From the NCBI RefSeq assembly GCF_028372415.1, contig NC_092874.1:114534744-114598743 (forward strand): DNA of 64,000 nt. Reading direction: 5' to 3'. The notes below the pieces were generated by a model. The model made no database searches, was not told the origin of the DNA, and saw only the letters and a program-made list of their open reading frames with translations. Origin of the DNA: Notamacropus eugenii. Its lineage: Eukaryota > Chordata > Mammalia > Diprotodontia > Macropodidae. Made by a program: the position numbers and the translations under genes. Below are positions 33,344-46,789 of the stretch, piece by piece (the stretch's first letter is position 1; the number at the start of each line of letters is the position of its first letter).

Positions 33344-35600
33344 GTCTTTTGGAGGATTTATGGGAAAACATGGGCAAGTACTGTGTAGAATGAGAAAGTG
33401 TAGAAAGATTGTAAATTTCCCTGTTGGAGGGAGTACCCACACTGATGAAATCAAGGATCTTTCCAAGTTATCATAGTTAATGGATGATTCCCACTGATAT
33501 CTAAAAGGGATTAAAACCAAACTGATTAAGTAGAAATAAAGAACCTAGCCTGACTAGGAGGAGACTGCCAGGTAGAGATTATTTTACGATTTGGAGCATA
33601 AACAGTACTTAAAGTTCATGTTGAGATTGAGAGAGGAAGAGTTACAAAGAGGTACAATTTTGTTGGGCAATCACAAGTCATTAAAGCATATTACATGATT
33701 AAAGGGGAAAGTGGAAGTACTTAATTACTGATTTATGATTAGGGAAGTTCCTCGGGATGGAATAAGAACCAACTTTCCTGTTGTGCAAGAATATCCCTAT
33801 ACCCCCTCACCTCCATCCCATATTTCCTGCATCTGTTCACTGACCCTTAAAATTTCTAGGGGAGGGGGTATTTGGGAGGGGTAAGGGTGTCTCATTTAAC
33901 AATGAGATTGAATTAAAATACGAACATTGTGAGAGAAATAATGCTGATTGAGATGTATTCTCAATAAGGTATAAATGACTAAGTATAGAAACCTTTTCAG
34001 AGAAGAGATTTTGATTGAGTTCCTTAGTCTGACTAAGGAAGTCAGCCCCCAAACAAGGCTGGTTTGTTTGCCTCTTATCTGAGAGCACTGTTTTGAATCT
34101 CCCTAATATAAGATTTTTCAAAGCATTCTACTTGGGATTTCATTTTTTATTTGATTGATTGTGGTCAATTCATGAGTCCTGCCAGTTTCTAGTCCCACCA
34201 TCATCACCAACAGCAACCATCTCTCAGTAATTCAGGCACAGTGATGGCTACATTCATGGTCGGTCCACAGTTCAACTAAAACTACATTATATGTCTGTGC
34301 ACCAATCCTACTAAAAATATCAGAGGGATGATTGCAAGTCACACCAAAAAATGGGCATTATGATAGAATGAAGAAATGGCAACTGCATCCAAGTCTAAGA
34401 GAGCACCTGCCTATTGGAAGTGATTAGTTGTCCTGCTGTGCTTAAAGGAGTGCTAAGGATGCTTTCGAGATGCTGCTGGAGCACCTATGATGAGGTGGCC
34501 CCTGAGAGTTTGAAGTGGAAGATGATGGATATGTGGAGGATGGAAGCAGAGTTAATGATGTCATTGGAGTATTTAGTAGTATAAGTGAGATTGGTTAAGA
34601 TAATGGTGAAATCGTGTGGATGCTGAGTGATTATTAAGGTTAGAAGTCTGTGGGTGTATATGGGTGCAACACTGGGTATGAATCCCTATAGGTCTGAGTT
34701 TGGGGGAGAATTAAAGATTAAAGTAGTAGGATGGGGCAATGAGTCAGCTGGTATATCTGATTGGTGAGGTGAGCAAGTGACAGATCCCAGTGCCCTCCCC
34801 ACAGAATGATTCCAGGATCTGAAGACAGTGAGGAGAGAACCCTAATAGGCACTGTATCTAACTGATACAGGTTGGAGCCCCAAAGCCCGAGTGTCAGAAT
34901 ATGAATGAACTGTTCAAATTGGGTACAATTTCACCAAATCCCATCCCTCTTTGAGTATGAAGCCTACTACCTAATAAGAAATTAGTTACCACTTTTCTAG
35001 TTTTTGAGCTGGAGCAAAGAACTAGGAACTCAGCTTGTGGTACTACAGGGATGAAGGAGAATGGATTTTAAACTGCTGAAATGACCCAAATATCCATTGT
35101 GTGTAGGGGACCCAGGAAATAAATGAAACAAAGCTCCCTTTGTCCTGAAGTAACTGGGCTTTCTGGGCCCCTTTCTAGCCATGTGATTCAATCTTAATAT
35201 GAACTTTAACAAACTAGAACAAATCTAAATTGGGGTGACCCCAGTTGTGAGGGATCTGAAAACCAGCCCATATGAGGAGAAGGAAAATGAAATATCTTAA
35301 AGGCTGTCATAGGAAAAGGCAAGTAGGCTTGTCTTGTGCAGTTCTAGGGCAGGATGAAGACCATAGATAGAAGCTACACAATGTTATAAATTATAAATAT
35401 AAAGAAGAATTGCTTTTTAAAAACAGAAATAATTATAATGTCTCGTGGGGTAATAAGAACACCATCACTGAATATTAAAATACATTAAAGATATTAAAAT
35501 ATATATTAAAATATATACTAAAATGTAGTGGTGGAAAATTATCTGTTAGAGTTGGAATATCTATTTCGGACAGGGGAAGGGAAGGAGAAAGGAAGAAATA
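33344..35600. other. Intron 3 stretch without recognised gene or family
   Basis: AT-rich, with no SLC23 exon. It may contain old LTR or LINE remnants that I cannot assign. Confidence 0.35.
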
Positions 35601-35743
35601 CTTATTGTATTTATTAAGCACCTACTATGTTCCAAGCACTGTGCTATTGTATAAATATTATGTATATATAATATACACAATATAGTATATATAATATAAA
35701 TGTTATCTCGTTTGATCCTCATAACAACAAACTATCATTTTCA
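35600..35743 (-). repeat. MIR-type SINE left of the RTE
   Basis: TATTTATTAAGCACCTACTA, then TTGATCCTCATAACAACAAA. The last ~65 bases recur to the right of the RTE at 38,690-38,760. Confidence 0.65.
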
Positions 35744-38680
35744 GATATCATTTGGTATACCTGCCAAAAGGAGTGAAGGACAGGCTCATGACAATGCAAT
35801 TGCTACTCACAGGAAAATACCATGCCACCATCATCAGTGCCTATGCTCCCACCATGATAAACCCTGAAGAGATGAAAGAAAAATTTTATGAAGACCCAGA
35901 GACCCTTATCATCAATGTGTCAAAGAAGACAAGCTTGGCATGGTGTCCTAGGGAGGAATGGAGTTGGAAACAGCAACAGCAATGATCATTTACTGCTGAA
36001 GACTTGTGCATCGTGTGACCTTCTCATCACCAACACTGTTTTCTGTTTACCTAAATGCAATAAAACTGCATGGGTGCACCCTCACAGCAAACATTGGCAT
36101 CCAACATGTGATTGTGAAGAGAAGAGACAGACAAGATGTGAGAGTGACAGAGGCAATGTATGGTGCAGAGTGCTGGACTGATCATAGACTTATCCTTTCC
36201 AAGCTAAATATTTGCATTCATCAAAAATGCTGCCCCCAAGCAATATGACTACCAGAAGAATTAATGTCAACAAATTAGAACTCTTCTCTGAGCATGAACA
36301 GTGTGTTGCTAACTTGGAGGGAAAGTTGAGCCAACACACAGTTGGCAATAGTGGAGCAGAAAAGCAGTGGGCAGCTTTCAGAGATGTGTTGTACAGCACT
36401 GCATTTGCTCATCTGGTTCAGAACACTCACAACCACCAAGACTGGTTTGATGAAAATGATGGGGAAATTTAGAAGCTGCTAAATGAAAAAATGAGAACTC
36501 CACAGGATATACCAACAGGATAGTTTATTCACCTCTAAGAAGGCAGCATTTAATTCCTTTAAAAGCAAAGTATAAGCAAAGCTTAAAGAGATGCAGGATT
36601 CCTGGCTCAGTAAGAAGGCAGATGAAATTCAGTTTTATGGTGATAGCAAAAATGCAAAGTGCTTTTACGATTTCCTGAAAGCTATTTATGGACCAAAAAC
36701 CTATGGTGCATCACAACTACTCAGTGCTGATGGAGCCACATTGATTAGTGATAAGGACGTGATTCTAGAGAGATGGGCTGAACACTTCCATAGTGTTCCC
36801 CACAGACCATCATCATTCAATGCTGAGGCCATTGACCATTTACCTCAGATTGAAATCAATCCCTCCTTAGCTGAACTTCCAACTAAGAAGAGGTTTTGAG
36901 GGCCATTAGGCTCCTTTTGTGTAGCAAACCATCTGGTGCTGATTCTGTTCCAGCTGAGATTTACAAGGTAAGAGGATCATTACTCACACAAAAACTGACT
37001 GAAATTTTCCAGGTTATATGGCAAGAGGAGGTTATCCCCCAGGAGTTCAAGGATGCCTCCATTGTCCATTTCTGTAAAGGTAAAGGGAATCGATTGTCCT
37101 GTGACAATTATAGGGGGAGTCTCTCTCTTAGTCATTGCTGGCAGGATTCTTGCTAGAGTTCTCCTTAATAAGCTGATCCTTCACCTGGAAGATGGTCATA
37201 TACCTGACAGCCAGTGTGGCTTCAGGAAGGGCGAGGAACAGTCAATATGGTGTTTGCTGCCCAACAACTCCAGGAGAAATGCCAGGACCAGAACAGAGGT
37301 CAAAACACAGTATTTGTAGATCTGATCAAGGCTTTTGACACTGTTAGTTGTTAGGGCTTATGGAAAATTATAATTATGTCAAAATTGGGTTGCCCAGAGA
37401 AGTTCATTAGTATTGTACATCAATTTCACGATGGCATGTTTGCCTGGGTTCTGGTTAGTGGACAATGCTCCTGTGCCTTCCCAGTCACCAGTGGAGTAAA
37501 ACAATGCTGTGTGCTTGCTCCCATGCTTTTTAGCATGATGTTTTCAGCCATGTTGTCAAATAATTTCAATGAGGATGAACACAGCATCAAGGTTAACTAC
37601 CATACTGATGGTAAGTTCTTCAATGTGCAAAGGCTGCAAGCCAAGACCAAAGTGAAGGGAGTGCTGGTGCATGGTTTTCTGTTTGCTGATGATTGTATGT
37701 TCAATGCAGCCTCTGAAGCTGAGATGCAATAAAATATGGATCGATTCCCTGATGCCTGTGCTAATTTAGGCCTAATAATTAACACCAAGAAAACACAGGT
37801 GCTTCATCAGCCACCACCGCACCATCCATACATGGAACCATTGGTTACAACAAATGGAGAAGTTTTGAGTGCTGAGGATAAGTTCACTTACCTTGGTAGT
37901 GGACTTTCCAGGGATGTACACATTGACAATGAGGTTGACTCACTCATTGCCAGAGCTAGATCAGTTTTTGGGAGGCTCTGAAGAAAAGTTTGGGAGAAAA
38001 GAGGTATTAGACTAACTACCAAACTGAAGGTCTACAGAGCAGTTGTGCTGACGTTATTGTTGTATGCCTGTGAAACATGGACAGTCTACTATCACCATGC
38101 CAGAAAACTTCCATTTGAACTGGTATTAGGAAGATTCTGAGGATCACCTATCAGGATAAGTTACCAGACACTGATGTCCTTGCTCAAGCTGAACTGCCAA
38201 GCATTCAAACTATGCTTCAGACAGCACAACTTTGATGGACTGGCCACGTTGTTCAAATGCCAAATGTATGCTTGCCAAAAAAAACTATTTTATGGAGAAC
38301 TCACATGGGGCAGGCGATCACATGGAGGTCAGAAGAAGCAATACAAGGACACTCTCAAGGTCTCTCTCAAGAACTTTGGATCTGATTGTGCAACATGGGA
38401 GACACTGGCACAGGACCGCTCAGCATGTCGTGCCCACATCAGAAAAGGTGCTGTGCTGAATGAGCAAAGCAGAATTGAGATGGCATAAAGGAGACATAGG
38501 ATGCACAGATTTGGAGTAACTACCCCAAATATTCATACAGACTATCTGTGCCCAATCTGTGATAGAGCATTCCAAGCTATTGGTATGATCAGCCACAGCT
38601 GGACACGCTGAAACTTCACTTTATCATGGTGATGTCATTTTGGTCCTCTTCTAGAATGAAAGACAACAACCAACCAACCA
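35744..38680 (+). mobile_element. RTE-clade LINE, 5'-truncated, ORF decayed
   Basis: Starts inside the endonuclease (VYLPKGVKDRLMTMQLLLTG, then KYHATIISAYAPT). The reverse transcriptase follows: PSGADSVPAEIYKV, then IPQEFKDASIVHFCKGKGNR and LSCDNYRG, ILARVLLNKLILHLEDGHIP, LIKAFDTV, GVKQCCVLAPMLFSMMFSAM and the FADD catalytic box (LFADDCMFNA) near 37,680-37,710. A C-terminal region with Cys-Pro-Ile-Cys-Asp follows near 38,550. Several frameshifts and stops (for example TAG at about 36,522 and TAA at 37,730) make it non-coding today. It ends with CAACCAACCAACCA. Confidence 0.85.
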
Positions 38681-38848
38681 TATATAATAAAATATATATA
38701 ATATAAATATTATCTCATTTGATCCTCATAACAAGCCTGGCAAGTAGGTGCTATCATTTTCCTCATTTTATCTGAGTTTGAATTTGAATTTAGGTATTCT
38801 TGACTGCATGCCCAGTTCTCTATCCACTGCACCACCTGCCAAATCTAA
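38681..38848 (-). repeat. MIR-type SINE right of the RTE
   Basis: ATTATCTCATTTGATCCTCA, CAAGTAGGTGCTATCATTTT, then TATCCACTGCACCACCTGCC. It continues the element broken on the left side. Confidence 0.7.
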
Positions 38849-38849
38849 A

Positions 38850-40200
38850 AAGTGGTGATACTCCTTGGAATACAAATGCAAATAGATTATTAATGCAACT
38901 GTAAGCACCCTGCTGAACTCAGCATGTGGTACTAAATAATTGGGTGTTCCCTTCCTTTTCCTCCTCTCCTTTTCTGAACTCATATTATTCTTGTTGTATC
39001 TCAGCTAAACTGCCTCTCAGATTCATAGCTCATTATTGATTTATTCCACTCTATAGCTGCTATTCTCATGTGTTTCCACTTCCTTTTCTCCACTGAGCTG
39101 TTATTGTCATGTGCTAGAGCTATGTTTAGCTGCTGAAGCTTCTTCTTCCTCAAAGAGAGTATTATCATTTTCAAACTTCTTTTCAGCTCTTTTGTTAGTC
39201 AGACCCATAGCCAGCTGTGACAAGCACAGAAAAAGCAATTTCTCAAGATCTTTTTTCCCCCAACGACCCCCTTCCCACTCCACACCTTTCTTTAGGAATT
39301 GCCCCATGCTACTTTGATATTCACATCAGGATGAGAAAATGCCTTTCAACTCCATCAGGACCCTGGCAGAAACTTTAGCAAGTTTTAAGGAGGCATTTAA
39401 TAACTCAGTAGGACGGTACAGTTGGTAACCGTTCTTCTCTTTTGTTCTTAGTGTTCCAATTACTTTCTAGGTTCAGGTTGTTATCTCCTTACAATTACAG
39501 GCCTATTCTTATCCATTATATCATTTGATCTAGACAACAACAGCTTTGAAGGTAGCTAATGTATGTATAATTATCCCTACTTTTCAAGTAAGGAAATCAA
39601 GGCCCAGAAATGAATTAAAAATGAAAAAGAATTAAATACCTTGTCCAAGGTCATTCTGCTAATAAATGGCAAACTCAGAACTCCAGAAGCAATGGGTAGA
39701 AGTTCAGGGACACAGATTTTGAGGAAGTAGAAGGAAAAACTTTGTAATAAATACAGTTGTCCAAAACACAAAAGGACAGAGTTGGAGAGTAGGTTTTTCA
39801 AGCACTGGAAATCCTCAGTGGAGATTGTATGAATGTTTGTTGGAATGTTTTTAAGGGGATTTCTGTTCTTTCATGAGTTGGACTAGGTCCTTTTTTATTT
39901 CCTTCCAAGTCTGTGATTCTGCTACCTGGACTCAAATCTGTGAGTCCAATGTTTTGGTTTTTTCCCCCTCACTCACTGAGCTTGAACATTGGGATCTAAG
40001 GGACCAGGCCAGAGTGTTCTGATAAAGAGAATTACAGGGAAATGCAAAAACTTAACAAGGTGTCTTTCACATAGTAGGTACTTAATTTTTTGGTTGAATT
40101 GGGTTGAATGATAATACTAAAACCAATCCTCAAACTAATCTTCATGCCAGCCACAGATGATGTTCCTTCCCAGCTAAATTAGAAAATGTAGTTAAATAAC
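38850..40200. other. End of intron 3, little recognised
   Basis: Only a reverse MIR-type remnant (39,540-39,700) and an L2-like tail (40,060-40,110) are discernible. Confidence 0.4.
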
Positions 40201-40224
40201 CCCATTGTTATCCTTCTATTCCAG

Positions 40225-40384
40225 GTTGCCTATTCTCCAGGGTGGGACCTTGGCCTTTGTGGCCCCATCCTTTGCCAAGCTGTCTCTGCCTGCCTGGAAA
40301 TGCCCTGAGTGGACTTTCAGTGCCACACAGGTGAATGTCAGCTCTCCAGAATTCATTGAGGAATGGCAGAAGAGGATCCGAGAG
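40225..40384 (+). CDS. SLC23A4: SLC23A4 exon 4: TM3 and first extracellular loop
   Basis: 160 bases, completing Arg106 and coding residues 107-159. LPILQGGTLAFVAPSFAKL is the TM3 half-helix region that contributes to the substrate site in this fold. A loop with Cys132 and an Asn-Val-Ser glycosylation sequon at 143-145 follows, then the conserved RIRE before TM4. The acceptor CTATTCCAG sits at the end of an 18.3-kb intron. Donor GTAATT. Confidence 0.95.
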
Positions 40385-41463
40385 GTAATTCTGGAGAGAA
40401 AATACTGAGAGTTGGTCCTGGGGAATATTGGTGCTGGTGGTGATGTAAGTGGTAAAAATGAGAATGAGGAAGGAACTGCCAGAGACACCATCAAAGTCAA
40501 ATGTCATACAAAATACCTTGAAAACTTTTATACTTTTCATCTAAGTAGTTCAAAACATTGACATACTTGCTCTCAGGTATTCTTCTAAGTAGAAACAGGA
40601 GTAAAAATTGGGATTTTGTAGAGAAATATCAGCTGGAAGCTGTATGGCCACATCTAGAGTTAAAGTAGGCATATGTGACACTGTGGCCTGTATGTAAAAA
40701 TTTGGCAATGCATAGATAGGTGTATCTATTTGTAAGCCATGAACTATGAGCAAAAATAAAAGGTGGGGGATGGGCAAGAGAAAACCCATTGCTCTTTCCT
40801 CCTTCCTCAAAAAGATGCAACAAACGTTTAGTCTTCTGAAGACTTTCTCTGATGGACAATCAGACAGTTTAATGAGCTTCCTCCAGCATATCTGAAAGTC
40901 AGATGGCTGATCTATTGCTGGACCAGAGCCCAAGACTGAATCTAATCTGGTATTGGTAGCTAGACTGAGATGTGAATATGGAGAAATTTTCTTTTACAGT
41001 TTTATCCTCAGTAGTTTGTGTTCTGCTATATTCTCTAACACAGGAGCAGGTTGGGACTGAGAATTGGACTTGGTTTGGGCCTAGGATTTAGTTTTGTAGG
41101 AACATGGACCGATCCTAACTTTTAACAGAGTTACTTGGAACAGTGGTAGACTCCTACTCTGATGGGATGGAAAGGAGAAACTTGCTTCTCTGGTTGCTTC
41201 CTAACTGCCTTCCCTTATCTGTAGTCTGGATGCCAGGGTTCCTGTAAGTCATTAGGTCATATAGGATAGAGACTATGTTGGTGGAGTACTTTAAATTACA
41301 GGCTCCTAAGTAAAATTTTGCAAATCTCTTTTTGCTGACTATTCCAAAAAATGCTAACCATTCACCTTATGAGGGCCCAAATACTGCCAGGGACTTTTGG
41401 AGAACAGCTGTATTTAGGCTGATGTCTTTTGTATATCTGTAACTGAGATGGGTATATGTCTAA

Positions 41464-41690
41464 TGAGAGGCACTGTGGAAGAGTAGATAGAGAGTTGGAC
41501 TAGAAATCAGGAGGATCTGTGTTCAAGTCTTGCCCATGACATATTTACTGTGTGACCTCCTAGGTAAGTAATTTAACCTCCAAGAGCTCTAGACAACATT
41601 CTAAGACTATAAACTGCAGAGATGGTACCTTCCTGCACTGAAAGAGGGTGTTTCTTCGTCCAAGACTTCCCCATACCAATGAAATTGCAG
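41464..41690 (+). repeat. Marsupial CORE-SINE, variant 3' end
   Basis: GAGGCACTGTGGAAGAGTAG, TGTTCAAGTCTTGCCCATGA, then a distinct tail: CTAAGACTATAAACTGCAGA and CCATACCAATGAAATTGCAG. Confidence 0.8.
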
Positions 41691-41884
41691 ATTTAGCCCC
41701 TACGTGTATGTCTGCTACAGGAACAAGGCACATTGTGTACCTTCAAGTAGTAGAAGTTTCTGAAGTTGATGATGGTGTAAGTTCCTTCCCTTTGACTCTT
41801 TAACTGGGCCAGGGAAAGGTAAAAACTTAGCACAGTGTCTTGCACATAGTAGGCACTTAGCAATTTTTCGGTTGAATTAGATTG

Positions 41885-42118
41885 AATGATAGTCCTAATA
41901 GCTGACACATATCACATTTTAAAGTTTGCAAAGTGCTATACACAAAACTTGTAGGTGGTAGAGATAGCATTACAACAACTGTATTTTGCAAATGAGAAAA
42001 CCCAGGTGTACAGCTATTAAGTAACTGAAGTATTAAGAAAATGTCAGAGGTGAGATTTGAACCCAGAAGCTGCAGCCTCCAAATCCAGTTGTTCTATTGA
42101 CTATACTAGACCTCCCCT
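41885..42118 (-). repeat. MIR-type SINE, reverse
   Basis: TTTAAAGTTTGCAAAGTGCT, TTTGCAAATGAGAAAACCCA, GTGAGATTTGAACCCAGAAG. Confidence 0.7.
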
Positions 42119-42550
42119 CCATTGAACCACATTGAACTTTGCCATTGCTTAGGTATCATGGTGTCTCTCTAAGAAGTTAGAATCCTGACTGCTCAGAGGT
42201 CATGTAACTAGACTTGTTCATTATTATAATCAAGTAGACAAATCACACCACCAATGAAACATGGCCATGAACCTACCCTCCACCAGATCATGTCCACCTT
42301 TTATGTATCTGGACTCAGCAGAGTTGCTCATATTCATTTAAATTAAGTTACATTGTCTCTTCCTGGTGGTATTCTTCCACTAGTTCTTTAAATTTCAGCA
42401 TTGTACCACCTAAATCCCATGACATCCAAGATCTAGATATTGTTGATTTATTGGCTTAAGAAGTGGAGTTTATAGTGGGGATTGGGGTTCTAAAACATTC
42501 AGTCTTGACATTGGTTCAAGAAATATAAAAGTATAGCTCTTCTCTTTCAG

Positions 42551-42732
42551 TTACAAGGTGACATCATGGTGGCTTCCTGTGTCAATATCATTGTGGGATT
42601 CTCTGGCCTCATTGGCTTCCTGATGCGCTTCATTGGCCCCCTGACCATTGCCCCAACCATCTCTCTTGTGGCTTTGCAGTTCTTTGACTCTGCAGGGTAT
42701 GATGCTGGGACCCACTGGGGCATTTCTGCCAT
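42551..42732 (+). CDS. SLC23A4: SLC23A4 exon 5: TM4-TM5
   Basis: 182 bases, residues 160-219 plus two bases of Met220. It contains LQGDIMVASCVN, the helix GFSGLIGFLMRFIGPLTIAP (family core Gly-Pro-Leu-Thr-x-x-Pro-Thr) and HWGISAM, matching HWGIS in SLC23A1. Acceptor CTCTTTCAG, donor GTAAGT. Confidence 0.95.
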
Positions 42733-42849
42733 GTAAGTATTCCACGGAGAAACCAGCTCCTTTGGGGATGAGCCTGGAACCCCATCTACTGAGAAAATCA
42801 CCTTGTGGTCAATAGTCACTGTAGGTCATTAATGCTCTGCCTTACCCTA

Positions 42850-43200
42850 ATAATGGATGGAATTTCAAAGTTGGAAAGGAATGTAGTGGTCAATCTAGTT
42901 CAACTTATACCTGAAAAAGAATCCCTTTTCTGCAGCATGCCTGATGAGGCTCCCTAGACTTTGCTTGAAGATCATGAATGAAGAGGGGCAGGGAGGGAAG
43001 TCCACTCCCTCCCAAGGCAGCCCATTTCCACTTTTGTACAATGCTAATTGTTGGAAAACTTTCCTTTATGTCAATCCTAAATTGGTCTTTCCAACTTCTT
43101 CCCCTTTGCCTTTAGTTCTATCCTCTGGGGCGAAGTAGATCATGTTTAATCTCTCTTCACATGGGAGTGCTTTAAATACCCTCGATCCTGATGTATATGC
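42850..43200 (+). mobile_element. CR1/L3 LINE 3' fragment
   Basis: AAGTTGGAAAGGAATGTAGT, CCAAGGCAGCCCATTTCCAC, TAGTTCTATCCTCTGGGGCG: the same conserved order as the copy at 24,545. Confidence 0.7.
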
Positions 43201-43564
43201 CAAAGAGAATAATAGCTACATTGTCCTTCAGGTACCAGGTTGACACTGCTTACCTGTAGCCAGGAACACATATCCTGAGTGTCTTTGCCATTAGTGGAGA
43301 AGGCATTGAAGAGGCCATGACCACATACTCTCTCATATCTCTCTTGTCACAGAGGTCCTCATTCATAGGACATCTGGTCAGAGGTAGGGGTACAGCTCAT
43401 GGCAAGGAATAACCATTATGGACACCAGGCTCTTTGACCTTGGTCTCATTAGCACCCGGTTATAACTAACAGAGCTAACTACTGTTAGTAACGTACATCC
43501 CCCATAATCTCCTTCTTCTCTCCAGTCTCTGATGAAGAGATGGCCCTTATACTTGTGAAGGCCA

Positions 43565-43734
<170 letters not shown>

Positions 43735-43789
43735 GTGCATTTGCTCTGTATGCACTTATTTCCCTCTTCTATAGCATTTTGCCCCCACC

Positions 43790-45560
43790 ATCATCTTTAT
43801 CTTCTAATTTTCCAGCCCTCCCTGTTTGCTAGTTTCTTCCCTGCTGACTACGAACAAGCCCAAATCTCCTTCATCTTTAAAAAACCCCAAACCTCTCAAG
43901 TGATACTACAACCCCCATCCTATATATCTTCTATCCTTCTCAGCTAAATTTCATGAAAAAGTCATCTGCACTTGGTCCATCCCCTTCCTGTCCTCTCATT
44001 CTTTTCTAAACCACTTGGCTTCTCAGTTCCTCATGCAATTGAAACTGCTCTTCAGAGTTAGCAGAGATCTCTTTATTGCCGAATCCAATAGCATTTTCTC
44101 AATCTGCCTCCACCTTGACCTCCCTAGCATTAGACACTGTTGAATATCTTTTCCTCCTGTGTGCTCTCTCCCCTGGGTTTTTGTGATAGTTGATTGCTTA
44201 TAGTAAGTCTCCTTTGTTGAGCTTCATCCATGCCATGCCTACTAGCTATGGATATACTCCAAAGCTCTGTCCTGGGCCCTCTTTTCTCTCAGTGATCTCT
44301 CCCTTAGTGATCTCATCCATTCCCATAAGTTAAATTGCTATTTCTAAGCAAATGATTCCTAGATTTATATATTTAGCCCTAGTTTCTCTTCTGAGGTCTA
44401 GTCCCAATTATCAACTGCCATTAGACATTTAAAAGTGGGTATTCCAAGGGCCAGCTGGGTGGTACAGTGGATAGAGCACTGGTCCTGGAATGAAGAGGAT
44501 CTGAGTTCAAATCTGGCATCAGACACTTGATACTTACTAGCTATATGACCCTGGGAAAGTCATTTAACCTCAATTGCCTCACCAAAAAAAAATAGATGAG
44601 TATACCATAGGCATGTCAGACTCAATATCTCTAAAACAGAATTCATTATTCCCTACCCTTACCCCTACACACATCCCATTGCCCCATCTTCCATATTTAT
44701 CTGTTTTTGTCAATGGCCCCACCATCCTTCCCAGTCACCCAGGCTCAGAACAGCAGGATCATCCTCAGCTCCTCACTCTTGCTTAGCCCACAAATCCAGT
44801 TATTGTCAGATCTTGTCATTTCTACCATCACAAAGTCTCTTTTGTACAACTATAACCTTAGCACACATCCTCATCACCTCATTCCTGGACTTCTAATTGG
44901 ACTTGCTGCCTCAAGTCTCTCCCCAATCCACCAACCCACCTACATGCACTTACTAGGTATCTGCTGTGTGCTCTAGATAGAAATAGAATCAAAGAAACAA
45001 AACCTCCTTATTTCCACACAGCTGCCAAAGAGATTTTCCTAAAGTGTAGTCTGACCTTATTAGCCCTTCCCTACTCAATAACCTTCAGTGTTTCTCCAGT
45101 ATCAATTATAACTGTAATTGTAACTCTAATATCAAATATAATCTTCCAATATGGCATTTAAAATTCTTTGCAATGTCTCCCTTGCTTTTCTTTCATGTTT
45201 TCTTGGTACATGACTACTCTCAATGTCCTCTGTGGTTCTGCTATATTGGCCTAATTGCAGTTGCACACAAGGGGCTAAATCTCCCGCCTCCCTGCCTTTG
45301 CACTGGGTTTCCCTATGCCTGAAGTGTTCTCCCTCCTAACCTTTGCCCTTTTAATCCCCGGCTTCCTTTCTCAAGGTCTTACCCATTCATTTAACTACCA
45401 GTGCCTTCCCCTCTGCAACTGTCTTCAATCAATTCTGCACATATCTTCTATGTACAGGCTAATGTATATGTTGTCTCCCCAATTAGAATGTAAGCCCCCT
45501 GAGTGCAGAAAAGTTTTTTGCATTTTCTTTGTTCCTCCAGCATGTGCGTGATAAAATGTT
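43790..45560 (+). mobile_element. L2 LINE, long 3' portion, interrupted by a SINE
   Basis: TCTCTAAAACAGAATTCATT, AATGGCCCCACCATCCTTCC, AGCAGGATCATCCTCAGCTC, CCTTTGCACTGGGTTTCCCT and AGAATGTAAGCCCCCTGAGT follow the L2 3' ORF2/UTR order. A SINE at 44,449-44,585 splits it. No intact frame. Confidence 0.75.
44449..44585 (+). repeat. Marsupial tRNA-derived SINE inside L2
   Basis: GGCCAGCTGGGTGGTACAGT, CTGAGTTCAAATCTGGCATC, TAGCTATATGACCCTGGGAA, ending in an A-run. Confidence 0.88.
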
Positions 45561-45584
45561 ACATGATTTATTGATATTACTTTT

Positions 45585-45750
45585 CACAGGATTTTAGGAT
45601 TAGGGCTGGGTGGGAACTTAAGGGTCCTTGAGGATCTAACCCTCTCATTTTACATAAAAGGAAACTGAGTCCTAGAAGAGTCACATAGGTAGGAAATAGG
45701 AAAACTGGAATTAGAATCCAGGTTTTCTGACTCCAAATCCACTGCTGAGA
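45585..45750 (-). repeat. MIR-type SINE, reverse
   Basis: CTCATTTTACATAAAAGGAA, GAGTCACATAGGTAGGAAAT, CTGACTCCAAATCCACTGC. Confidence 0.6.
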
Positions 45751-46519
45751 AGGTTTCACTGAGGAGAGGGTCCCTGAGTTGGGCCATGAATGAAAGGAGG
45801 AGTTTTAGCATATGGAGATGAGCAAGATAAGAATGTATTCCAGCTCTGACAAATAGCACAAAAATGGGAGAGAACTGGGGATGAAGAATAGTCGATTTGA
45901 GCAGGGTATAGAGGACCTGAAGTCAGAAACAGGCACTGAACGTATGATTTCTCTGGTATATGGAAATCCTGCTAAAGGTCATTCCTTCCCACCAGTGAAG
46001 GTTGGCACCTTCTCTACAATTTACAGTCTTAAAGAACTGCTGAGAGCTTTGAGAGCTATTGAGAGGTTAAGTGACTTATCTAGGGTCACAAAGTCAGTAG
46101 GCAGAATTTGACCCCAGATTTTCCTGGCTCTGAAGCCAGCTCTCCATAGGAATTAAAGCAGTGTGAAATTGAACTGAAAAGGCCACTTGGAGCCAGACTA
46201 TAGGGGGCCTAGTCAGCTACCAGGGTCAGCACTTTCTGTTTTATTTGGTAGATAATGGGGAGCCATTGAATTTTTGAGTAGATGAATGATATGGTCAGGT
46301 CAATGCATGAGGAAAATTACTCAGGCTGTAGTATTAGGGATTGGAATTGGAAAGGACAGAAATCACTTAGGAGGTTACACCATTAGTCTAGATGGGAAGA
46401 AAGAGGGGGTTATAGTGAAAGAGGAAAGGAAGCAGCTGTAAGAGTGGACATCCTTAGGAAGATCTGAAATCTGTTCATGATAAACAACAGGAGCCTAAGT
46501 TTATTTCTTTCTATTTCAG

Positions 46520-46640
46520 GACCATTTTCTTCATCGTACTATTTTCTCAATACCTGAAAAACGTCCCCGTGCCAGTACCAGTTTATGGGCAAGTCAAGAA
46601 ATGCCATGTTTCTAAGCTCTACCTTTTCCAGATCTTCCCA
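46520..46640 (+). CDS. SLC23A4: SLC23A4 exon 6: TM6 and following loop
   Basis: 121 bases, completing Met220 and coding residues 221-260. TIFFIVLFSQYLKNV is a membrane helix matching ILFSQYLRN of SLC23A1. VPVPVYGQVKKCHVSK, then YLFQIFP, leads into TM7. The exon starts with ACC after a CTATTTCAG acceptor. Donor GTAAGC. Confidence 0.94.
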
Positions 46641-46789
46641 GTAAGCCATATTTTTGAGTTCTTAAAAAAATTGTTGGTACTTTATGTTCTGATGTCCTTG
46701 TCATTGCCAATTATACTCCATCCCTTTTACTACACAGTGAAGCTTCCCCTAGAACAAGGAAGAAAAAAGAACCCAGTTAATCTAAAGAG

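Noticed and set aside
33038-33520. 160-codon Lys/Glu/Arg-rich frame on the minus strand
   Set aside because: Entirely the translation of the (CCTTT)n array.
35744-38680. Host gene with reverse-transcriptase-like domain
   Set aside because: Multiple frameshifts and stops and a typical RTE 3' end show it is a dead LINE.
40208-40540. Overlapping minus-strand open frames across SLC23A4 exon 4
   Set aside because: They are shadows of the real plus-strand exon, which has conserved SLC23 residues and splice sites.
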